This document shows, in pieces, positions 37,278 to 49,300 of a stretch of 64,000 nucleotides of DNA. The stretch covers positions 186,001 to 250,000 of the forward strand of contig WFMF01000143.1 in the NCBI GenBank assembly GCA_011033025.1, in the 5' to 3' direction. This DNA is from Beroe forskalii (Eukaryota > Ctenophora > Nuda > Beroida > Beroidae). Under the pieces are notes generated by a model. It did not search any database. It worked only from the letters and a program-made list of their open reading frames with translations, and had not been told where the DNA came from. The position numbers and the translations under genes were made by a program. Each line of letters starts with the position of its first letter. Position 1 is the first letter of the stretch.

Positions 37278-37368
37278 TTACACGAAGCCAGGCCTGTCTC
37301 CTTGGAACGTGGAGTCCTGAGACAGGAGCCCGTCCCCGGGCTGAGACTTGAATTCCTCCAGAACATAC
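37278..37368 (-). CDS. UPF1: UPF1 exon 17 (C-terminus and stop)
   Basis: Completes the split threonine and reads [20 protein letters not shown] then FQGDRPGFV and TAA at 37,280-37,278. The EFKSQ and SQDST blocks match the family C-terminus; the last residues are shorter than in vertebrates. Confidence 0.9.
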
Positions 37369-40300
37369 CTGGGAAGGACGTGTCAGCGAGGGGTTTACAG
37401 TCACTAATATGAGGTGTGAAAAGATGGCGATTTCAAGACCAGATTTTCAAATAACAGAGAGTAGGAGAGAAAAGATTTGTTTTACTCACGTGTCTTGAGA
37501 CAACTCCAGTTGAGACAGGGGTTGAGACATGCTCTGTTGAGACATGAGAGGTTGGGTAAGTGGTGCAGAGCCCGTGTAACCGCCATATCCGCTATAAACC
37601 TGAGGAGTGGGAAGGTGAGTGGGATATTGAGACACAGAGACAGACATGGAGTGACCGTTGAGTGGACCATATGACTTCAGCCCACAGAGAGTGAATGGAG
37701 ACAAAAGACGCAAACAGTTAGATGCAGGGAGTAGAGTGTCTCCCATTTATGATTTACCTGGTTCATGTCGTTGTTGAAGGAAGTGCTCTTGTTACGGCGG
37801 GTGGTGCCCGGGTAGTAGTTCCTGTGGGGCGGGGGCGGCGCCGCCATGAACATTCCAACGGGGATGGGCACGTTGTTGGGCAGAGAGGGGTTGGGGGCAC
37901 TGTTGATGTACCCCATCTGATCGTGCGGCTTGTAGTAGTCGTCACGGTACATGTCAATTCCCGGGGCGGCGCCCGGCATCCTCTCGTAGGTAGCACTCGA
38001 CATGAAGACCTGGCAGGAGGGGTTGCGATCATTCGAACAAGAAATTAGCCTGAGAAGTAATAACCATTCGTGTGCCACTCGATAAATCAATTTTCACTCC
38101 TAACTACTAAAGCGCGGAGACATCTGGCCAGTAACCAGTGTCTCAGTGTGCTGGCCGCTGGGGGACTCCCCGGGAATGGGACTCTTGTTGCACAAAATCT
38201 TACTAAGTTAGCACCCTACTGTGTCTCACCTCCCTCGCGTCGTACATAGCTGTCCTCATGAAGCTAGCTCCAGGATTCTCCTTGTTAACCAGGGGTTTCT
38301 TGGGCTTGCTGAAGCTCATGAGGCAGCTCTTGAGGTTGTTGAGCGGCCCTTCCACCAGCAGATCAGCGTCTTTGAAGTGGCCCAGGAGGCGGTGCCACAG
38401 TGCCTGCTTAGCCAGGACTTTGGGGTTACCAATGATGATAACTCCGTGTTTAGCTCGCGTTAGCGCCACGTTCAGTCTCCTGGGATCGTTGAGAAAGCCG
38501 ATGCCTTGGTGCTCGTTAGCTCTCACACAACTCAGAATGATGAAATCCTTCTCCCTGCCCTGGAATGCGTCCACACTGGCAACTTCCAGCTCCTAAAATG
38601 TGGATTATGGGTCAGAGATTCAAAGGCACAAAAGAACTTGATGTAGGATTATAATTTTGATTTTAATCTCTATTTCTCCAAAAAGACTTGATTAACCTCA
38701 CTAAATCACATATTTAAGGCGTTATCGCCAAGCAGTACCTGGTAGAGGTTGGCGTGCATGCTGCCGTGGTACTGCATGTACTGCACGACATAAGCCCGCT
38801 GTCCTTCGTATGGCGTGATAACACCGATCTGATCAGGCTTAACGCCGCACTTCATCAACCGAGTAACGATCTTCTCCACATTGGCTGCTTCAGTCCGGTT
38901 CAGATAGGAGGTTCCAGAGGAAGATATCTCTTCTTGTCCTGTTAGGGGGGATTTATTACCTTATGACTTTATGAGTCGCAGCGTGGAGTTTTAATAGGCG
39001 TCCAGGAATTTCCGGTAATTTGTACGAAATAGACGTTATGAAGCAGTTTATAAAATGATTATTGTTTTGACTTCAATGTAAAATGAACATAATATACTGC
39101 ACAACTACCGAATTCAGAAGCAATCTACACAATGCGCACACATCGAGTGTTACGTACCGGTGGTCACCCAGAAGAACATGGGTTTGTCAGGGATGGGCCA
39201 GGGGAAGTCGATGTTGCAGGGTCCTCGCTCGGCGTTAGTCACTCCGTTCTGCAGGGTTCCGTCGTAGAAAATGTCACTGGGGAACTGCGAGAGCGAGGGG
39301 TGCATCCGGTACTGGACCTGAAACACAAGGGTCTGTTAGTTTTCTGCTAGCTTAAACTGGGTCATGGGGGACTGACAAATGGTGGCTGAATCAAAGCATT
39401 TTCACAATACAGAAGATCATGAGATACGGGGTGGGTTTAACTCCGTTAGTGGTAGTCGAAGGTATTTCTTCTCAAAATGTTCTACCACTCTAATCACCAG
39501 GGTATTATATTACGGTGAAATTGTCAAAATATCATTATTTGTCACTGATTTCATTGATAAATTGCCAATTTGGAATAAAAGATTCTAATCTTTGCTGTGA
39601 TGATAAATCACGATTCATCTGTAAATTTGTGAGTCAGGTGCAAAAAAATCGCATAATAATCGCAAAATAATATGAAATATGAAAAACTCCGTTAAACTAA
39701 AAGTACTTGAACTACAATGGATGGTAATACTATAATAGATTCTATAAATTATTTTAATTATTTAATGTATAAATATATTTTCTGGACTCTATAATCCATG
39801 TGTGCAACAGGTCCGCAGCCATAAAATGAGGAGTAATAGAATTAGAAATTAATTGCAGAATTATCAAACTTTTATTCAATCGAAACTACCTATAGAAATG
39901 TTTGAACTGTGAAACAGGTGAATGTTGCTAATGAATTTTCATAATTCTATTGAAATATGGAACAAATTAATATAAATCAATAATCAGTATATTCAACAAT
40001 ATACTGAAAAACATGATTTTTAGGTCGTATGAAAGTATACCAAAGACCCCCTACTTTTATTCTTGACTCAACTTATTTGGGCATAGGTCCGTTTGCCACT
40101 TTGTCCAGGCGCCAGTCTAATGCAGGTCTAGCGCCGGTCTAATGCAGCTCTTGTGCCAAACTAGTGCAGTGCAGGTCTGATGCAGGTTTGGCGCCGGTTT
40201 TGTGCAGGTTTGGCGCCGGTTTTGTGCAGGTTTAGCGCTGGGCCTGCGCCAGTGCCAAACGGATCTATGCCCACTTATTTTCCAATGCACCAGCAGATGT

Positions 40301-43300
40301 TTCAGTTTGCTCTTTTTACAAAGACTGGTAACAAAGACCAATAGCATTGTAACTTCTATCCAACCAGGATGCTCGGCTTAGTGTCACGTGACTAGTAAAA
40401 GTCACGTGACGCCCCCACGTGGGGGAGAGTATTAGATTTCGTGAAGGGGTTTAAATGGAGGCGCACCTCTGGTTAGAGTTCAGTTCCTCCAAGGGTATTT
40501 GCATCCCCTGCAAAGCTGCTAGGACTAGCCCTCGTTCTTTGCCCCAGACTGCCTTATCGGCCCTTATTTCTTAATATCTAACCAGCCCTAAGACCAAAAT
40601 CGCATCATTTCTCAGCCATTTTAACCGGCCCTTTGGACAATAACTTCCATCATTCACCTAAATCTAAATTTGTTCAAGAATCCATGGCCGAAGTCATGAA
40701 TTTGAAATGGCCGATTATTCTTGCTAATTTTTCAGTAACCTGTTTTTATCAACAACTCCATAAATATGTTGATTTATGATTGACGTTAATAGAATTAATT
40801 TGAAATCCCATACCTAGTAACTTAGTAAATTTCTTAAGTAATTGACTGCTTTCCTGACTCATTTTCGTCAAATCATATTCAAAGCTAGCCCCCTTCTATA
40901 TTATTTAAATTAATTTCCAGTCCCGTAATATGCTTATTTTGTAAATTTCAAGCGATCTTTTCATCGATTTTTTGTATATACCTATACTGTAACAAACCGG
41001 TTACATTTCGAATGGCACATATTTGTTGAGTTTTATAATTGAACGATTTTTTAATCGATTTTATACCTTCCTCATACTTTGTAGGGTATCTATCATTGTA
41101 GAGATAAAATGAAATTGGTAATTTCCATTGCCATTCTCCTCGGAGTCTTATGCTACTGCCAGGCTGAAGGTCAGTACATTGAATTTTTGAAATTAAATAT
41201 TAGATAATTTGGAAATATAGTAAGTACGCTTTGTCAAAAAGCCTAATCAGAACCGAGTCGGCCATGTGACACAGTGTGAAATTATTTGCTGATATGCTGT
41301 TAAATTCACCATGATTTAAGATAATAAATTGTGATTAAATATTCATAAATGTAAATTTTAACTCATTTCCTCAGAACACACGTGTGAGTATAAGAGGATC
41401 GAGAATGCCCGGTGCCCTACACTTGCTGGCCCCACTGATATGATGAACCAGGCCAAACGAAAGTGTGCCAACCCAGAAGGCATTATCTGCTCTAATGATG
41501 AGGAACTGGAGGGCTGGAAGGACTGCAGTGTCATGACCTGCAGAAAGCGAAAGAAGTATATCACCTTTCTTTTAATTGTATGAGGCGAAGCCGAGTGGAA
41601 ATTAGGGGCGAAGCCGAGTTTGATTCAAGTTCGTTCGTTTGTGTTATCTGGTTGAAGTCGGCACTAGCTCAACTCAAGTTCAATTCCAATTTAATAATTA
41701 ATTCCAGTTTAAATTTAATCTAGTTTAATTCCAGTTTTTATGTTAATCCCAGTTTAACTCAAGCTTATATTAATCCCAATTTTGTGCTAATCTCAGACCC
41801 CAGTTTAACTCCAGTTTAATCTTCAGGCTGTCCACCGGGGGAGCCTGCACATTCGCTGATCCTCAATGCGCAGTTCGTGGATCTTCCGGCTTCATGAATA
41901 CTCGCCGACCCACAGGTAGGTGGACTTCATAGCTAGCCTTCATAATCACGTGACTATACCACGTGACATGCTCTGTGGGGATAAGCTACATCACGTGACA
42001 GTTTACATGTGACTGTGTGCACGTGACAGTTTACATGTGACTGTGTGCACGTGACAGTTTACATGTGACTGTGTACACGTGTTTGTGGCACGTGATATGC
42101 TTTGTGGGGGATTAGCTACATCCCGTGATGTAGCTTATCTAGCCGGAATTTACTCACATGTGTCGTGTGTACGTATGAAACCGATCGATGAAGGGCCGAT
42201 TGGTTGCGTGTATTTTACAGTGCACGCAATTTACTTTACATAGAATTCCAGTCGAATAAAGCTTAGAATAGTATTTTCACGCGTTTTTATCGATTGATCC
42301 ATGTGCACACATAGGGGTAAACGCCTCCCAGCAACTCACCAATGTTATAGATGGTTGAGACCGCCGATCATTATCATGGTTTTAAAAATGGTGAATGGAT
42401 TTAATTAAGTCTCCTTTTTTTCGAAAACCAGCCCGAAGGTACCGAGAAATTTAGGTACCGAGAAATTCAGCTCATGTATCGAGAAAATTAGCTAAATGAA
42501 TACTCATTACTCCCGCAGATGATCCTGACAGGTATAAACTCGAATTTGTGCTGGTCAAGGGAAAATGTTCCAACGACCCATCTCGTATGTTCGATCATCT
42601 TTTCATATTTCAAGGAATTTCAAGGATGTTTATTTAAGGATGTTTATTTCAAGGATGTTTATTTAAATTCTGATTAAGATTATTCTTTCTGTTTAGAACT
42701 AATAAAAGTTTCGTACATTAACTCATTAATTAATCTATGTATTCAAACAGGAGATCCATCAAAATGACGCATAACATTTTCTCGTGTTTGAAAATAGAAA
42801 GTTTCTTATAATGCGCCCACATTTTCAGCGAAGGAACCTGAAGTAGGTATCGACCTGAACTGCGCTAGGAACATTGCACCTGAAGAGCTGTAACATAAGG
42901 TAAGCTTTTATTTTATACGTGGCATATATTAGCTTACTTGCAGCCAGTGATCCTGGAATCATCTTGAGTTAAAAATTCAATTTGCACACTGATTGTTCAA
43001 TTTCTCGACGATTTGTGAATCCTCTGGGTGAGCTAATGTAGCAATATACATTTCCAATAAATTTAAATAAAAATTGGAAAATCAGGATCGAAAATCGGGG
43101 TGTTGCCCGTGGTAGTTTCAACGAAATCAAATCATTTTCTAAAGGATTACCTTGCCTGACTCCTAAGTCCTAAATCATCAATCAGGACTGATTAACAATG
43201 ATATGACTAGCCAAGAATTAAATTATAAGTTATTAATGATTGCAGGGATTACTAAAGGAGGACACCCATCATTGTAGAAACTTAGAAAGAATTGCCAGAA

Positions 43301-46300
43301 GAACATAAGGGAAAATGGAAGGGAGAGGAGTTCAAGTTAGAGGGGTATGGGGTGAGATGGGAATAAGTCCTGTTCCCTACACAGTGTAATTGGAGTTTGT
43401 ATGAATTCACCAAGAATGCTAGGAAGCTGACATCATGAATTGGGATCTTGTGATGCCAAAGACTGAATGAATTGTCAAATGCTATTTTCTGGAAGAAGAT
43501 GATTTGGACTCTCTCTCTCTCTCATTGAAATTATCAATGTTTTGTCTTTATGGCAAATATATGACTTTGGCTAATTCCAAAGTACTTAAGTAACGTATTT
43601 GGCATAATAAGCAAAAATCTATTGTTGCTATTCTAAAATGTCATTGTAGTTATATAATTTGAAAATTTGGTTTTAAAATTCCTCCATTCATAGGATTGCT
43701 TTCTTTTGTTTGAACCAAAATTTCATTCTTGTATGATAGATTAAGCGGTTACATGTCGAAGTGGTGACCATATACCGCAACTTACATGGTCGAGGTAACA
43801 GCCGAGACTGTGTAAGTTGGATAATGGATGAGGCATGCCGAGTTCATTATCGAAGGTATATGGTCACAGCTGAGATCATGGAACCGGATTATACCCCAAC
43901 CGGAAATAGCTGGGACCTACTATTTCTCTGACCAAACAACATTATTTCTTCTCACTTGGGTCTGACAACCCTCATCCGGATTCAACGCTTTAGTAGATTT
44001 TCAGTGCTCCTTTATAAAATCAAATTTCATTTTCAGCTTTTTTGCACTGTTACTCAATGGAGACCGTATAATAAGCGGTTACATGTCGAAGTGGTGACCG
44101 TATACCGTAACTTACATGGTCGAGGCGACAGCCGAGACTGTGTAAGATGGATAATGGATGAGGCGTGCCGAGTTCATTATCGAAGGTATATGGTCACAGC
44201 TGAGATCATGGAACCAGATTATACCCCGACCAGAAATAGGCAATGGGACCAACTATTCTCCGACCAAACAACAGTATTTCTTCCCACTCGGGTCTGACGA
44301 CCCTCGTCCGGATTCAACGCTTAAGTAGATTTTTGAGTGCTCCTTTATAAAATCAAATTTCATTTTAAGCTTTTTTGCACTGTAATTCAGTGGAGACCGT
44401 ATAACCAAACTTACACGGTCGCTAAAACAAGCTTGGGAGGGGTATAACCAAATTTACACAGTCGCTAAAAAAGGCTTGGGTGGGGTATAATATAAATTTC
44501 AGATTCTGGTTCCAAATTTAGAAATTTTCCAAATTCCAAAACCCATTTTTTGCTTTAACTGGCAGGCTCGCTTAATGAACTGAATATCAAATCCCTATGG
44601 AGAATATAGAATGAAATTCCAAGAATTAATATTTAGCACCAACTGTTAAAATATTTTCAGCCCTCCCACTAATAGGGATCGTTCACATATTACGTAATCA
44701 CCTAGGGGGAGGGGGGTGTTTTCAAATGATTACGTTTGATTACGGGGAGGGGGGAGGGGGTTTGGTGGTTGATTACGTAATCAAAATATCCAATTTTTGA
44801 CACAACATTTGAAATTTTTTGCCACAAATTCTCGGTATTTTTAGCAAAATTTTCAGAAAACCAACTCAAAAGCACCATTTTTCAGCAACATTTTTAAAAA
44901 CTTACCTCAATGTTTTCATGAATTTTACCAAAGTTGAAACAATCAATTTTAAAGTATTTACACTGTCCATTTTCTTCACTTTCTACTCAAAAAGGTGTGG
45001 GGGGGGGGGGGTTAAGCCATGATTACGTAATATTCTCCTCAAAAGAGGGGGGGTTGGGCTTTGATTACGAGGGGGAGGGAGGGGGGTTGAAAATGGCCAA
45101 AAATTGATTACGTAATATGTGAACGATCCCTAAAGCCTCCCTATTTTTCAATACTACCTGTAGTCGGATGGGCCGGATACCGAGGATGATGAGCCGTTCG
45201 AACAGAGACTGAGCTAGGCCAGCCCGGGCTGCTTTCTTGCACATCACCACCGGACCGAGCTGACAGTGGTCTCCAACCAGGATCACCTGGAGAGGTAGGG
45301 GTGAGCATTCTAATTCTATTTTATCTACAATTCACACACAAATAGTTAGCGGTGAAACAAGTTGTAAAACAGAAAGGAGTACCAGATCTAGTGGTTTTGT
45401 CAGGGTGTCAAAAGTGTATGCATTCATTGGTACAATTAACGAGGAGGTCGCAGGCCGAATTGTTACTTGAAACAATTAAATCACAAACTCCGGAAAATTA
45501 ACACATTCATTTCATGAACAAAACTACACGATTTTGTTTGTACTTATCCCGGCGAGTTGATGAAAATATGAAAATATTACCCTCCTCAGAGAAGGGTTTC
45601 CACTTTTAACTTTTTAATAACCAAGATAATTCACCTGTTTAGCACCCAGCACGATAGGAACCATACATTCGGGCTCTGTTGCTTGGGTACTCTCGTCTAT
45701 CAGGATAGTTCGGAATCTTAGCTTTGAGAGTCGGGGGTCTCCTGCCCCAACACACGTGCAGCAAATAACATCCGCATTCTGAGGGAGTGTGGAATGAGGG
45801 GCGGTAACATAGAATAAATGGATTCCATAACGTTGTCCAAACGTCTGGGAAGTGGGAAAACCTTAGAATCATAACCCAATAAAATTGATATATTCACGTC
45901 CCATCGCTGGCTATGCTGACAATTTAAAACCCCAGTAACCAGTTACAACAAAAAACACTCAGACTGTGAGTCGTCACATTACCTGAAGAAGTTCCCTCTC
46001 GGCTTGTTTCCTCAGAGTCCTATACCTCTTCTCATCTGCACTCGACAACTCTCCCTGGTCTTCTTTCAGAGTCTGCAGCTTCTCCAGCTCTCCATAGCCT
46101 TCCAACGCCTTGACCTGCACAACATATGTAATAGAACCTTCGCACAGTATAAAATTAATTTAAACTATCAAAACTTTATAACACCCTACAAGGTATTTCT
46201 ATAGAACCAAAATCGCGGATTTATAAAAAATCTCCAAATTTTGCACCAAAAATTTGAGGTAGGTAATTTATTTCTTGCTTATTTCAAATGACGGAATTAG

Positions 46301-49300
46301 CTCATATAATCATAGTAATGATAATTATAAATATCTCAGGTCATGTAGACAAATCTCATCAACACAGGCACTTGCCTCTGTTGTACACTTCTTACCTGTC
46401 TGTGTAGAGAAAGGAATGCGACAGGAGAGTCGATTGCTTCTCTGCTCTTAGCACACAGCCTCACCACCTTGAGTCCAGTCCGGTGTACCTTCTCCGTGAG
46501 CTGATCCACGGCCGTGTTGGAGGGGGCACACATGAGCACCCGGCCACCCCTCTCACGATCTCCTCGACAAAGGTGGTACACGATGGTAGCAGAGGTAACT
46601 GTCTTACCTACGAGGGAAGAGGAGTCAGAACTCAGAGGTGGAGTTTAGTGATGGAGCGAGGGGGATAGAGGAGTCACAACTCAGAGGTGCAGTTTAGTGG
46701 TGGAAGGATGGCTAAAGACTGAAAACTGTGGTTCTGGAGAGGGGATGAAGATTGGTAAATTAGTTGAGTGAAGAATGGGGAGGGATGAAGGATGGGAAGT
46801 TATAGTTGAGTGAGAAAGGGGGGGGGGGACGAAGGTTGATAAGTTATAGTTGAGTAATTAAGGTGAGCTGTGTAATGAGAAATACCTGTTCCTGGAGGTC
46901 CCTGGATCAGAGAGAGTGGTTTAGGGAGGACCTGTCTCACTGCGTACACCTGCGAGTGGTTCAGTTCCGGCAGCCCGGGCACGGTGTATCTCTTAGGGTT
47001 GGTGCTCTTGATGCTCTGCTCGCTCTCCACTTCGTGCCCCAGCAGACGGTGATACAGGAACCCACTCACACTCGTCTCATCCACTGCAAACGTCTGAGGG
47101 AAGAGAGAGGCTTCTAAATAGGCTAAGAAAGGGAGGAATGGATGGGGACAGGGAATAGATAATGATCTACTGTAGTCTGTTTAGTTTAAACTGCTAACAT
47201 TCACATGCAGGACAAATTCATCCTAATTCAAATCTGCCATTCAAATCATATTATCGAGATAACGGTTTTCTGTGAACCTTCAGTGAAGTGAGCATCCTAT
47301 CAAAGCTAGTTGGTTTCCAGACGAAGTCCACACTAAAGTTCCTAGTACACTCAGTGGGGACATCGGTCATTCCTTTCAACTCTAGGCCGACTTCTTCTCC
47401 GAACGAGTTGGGTATCTTGATTACGTGACCCTCATCAGTCCAAGCTTTCCTTAGGTCGCCTGATTGAGGTTTTTACTATTAGTAATGAGTATCTACCTAT
47501 TGCGAGAAAAAAAAATCAGCATTAAAAACTTTGAAAATTGAAGTATGATCACTGAGTTATCTGAACATTTCCGCAATGAACTAATACATGGGACCATGTA
47601 AAAAAGAGCGCTACTGAAATTACCGCAGTATCTGAGTCTGAGCTCGTCTCCCTGCATGATCCTCATTTCTCCGTCCTGTTTGGGGAGTGAGAAGTACGCT
47701 ATCCACCGTTTGTTGAGTCCCCTATCCCACCGGATTACTATGTTATCCTGGCTTTGGGACTCCTTCAACTTCCGGTCGTAGTCAGCCTCCATTTTAACGA
47801 GGGGAGCAAACACGTTCTGGTATTGCGGACAGAGAGGTACATTACGGTGCGATACAGTCGGTTGTGCTGTGCTCAACAGAAAATGATAGTGTAAGACAAG
47901 TATTGTAATCTTTTGACAAAATTGAAACCTGAAAATCAAGGAAACCAGTGATAATTACCAAATTATCATATCAACCAAATTTTTCCTATAATTTCAATGA
48001 CACAGATTGCTTTACCACCTACTCTGAGTTACAGCTTACTTGGTAAGCATCCTCGTATCTTAGCATGACTGCCTGGGGATCCTCATCAACTCCCGGCTTA
48101 TCAAGGTCCTCCACAGTCTTACCCGGGTCTTCCTTCCACAGCTCCTCCAACTTGTTGATCTGCGCTGCAGTGATCTGCCTCACTCGCAACTGCTCCTGGA
48201 GATGAAGTGGGGTGGAAACACGTGTCATGGGGTAATGTATAGTGTATACAGCACAATGCACATGTCACTGTATGATAATGTATTCAGATGGCGTGGATAC
48301 TACACACGTGTCTCACTCACGCGGTAATGAGTACAAATGGGGTGGACATGTGGTAATGTATTCGGATGGGGTATATACTTATATATATACTGTATACGTG
48401 TCAACAGGGTTATGTGTTATATGTTGGTCAGCAAAAAATGCACCTCGAACATGTGAGAACAGCAAAATAACACATTAACACCAATCGCACAAAAGACTAT
48501 TCCTTGAAATTCCCAAATCGTCATGTTGGTGGGATTAATACCTGTTCAGTAGGAATCTTAACCAGCCAAGGTAGGAAGGACCTATCGTTGATGAGCGGTT
48601 GCCATTGACTCTGGTCCCAGTTCATGTCTTTGAGCGATGTCTGGGCAGCACAGGGCTGTCTGCAGAGCAACACGACCACGCTGTCTGCTTTAGCTGGAAT
48701 GAAGCCAAGCAGGAACACGTTCCTACATCCGCAGTTGTAACACTCCAGAATGGTTTCCCCCAGCGGACCATCCATGTGTAGGGTTACCTAGTGGGGAGTG
48801 GGGTTAGAGGTGGGGAGTGCGATAATCCATGTCTAGAGCTACCTAATGGGTGTGATGGGGGAGTGTTGTTAGAAACAGGAAGTGTAATGGGGTCAGTTAT
48901 GTGTAAAGTTACCTAAAATTGACTCATTAAGAATTGGCCGGATTAAGTGAACATAGAGTAACATATAAATCTAATTATATGGCTCTGTTGAGTCACGTAC
49001 CTCTTTGTGCTTGCTCCTCACAAGGTGGTTGATGATGTGAGAGCCACTGGTGGAGCCCCTGCCGTTACAGAACCACTTCTTACAGGTGTTACACAGCACT
49101 ACACTGGCAGGATCGTGTATGTTACAGTAACTACACGCGTGCTGCGGCAACTCCTGGGAGACAGGTACAGATGTTATTCACGGAACACTGATATCTTATA
49201 CGCGGTACACTGATTTTATACGCAGCTGGTGCACTGATTCATAGTTGAGTTGCGGAATGATAAGAACAATGAAAAATGTTCAATTTTAGAAATAATCATC

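Noticed and set aside
37722..38048. Plus-strand frames opposite UPF1 exons 14-15
   Set aside because: Antisense shadows of well-supported UPF1 exons.
43956..44297. 113-codon frame as a gene
   Set aside because: It lies across a tandem duplication, the first copy is interrupted, and no domain is recognisable.
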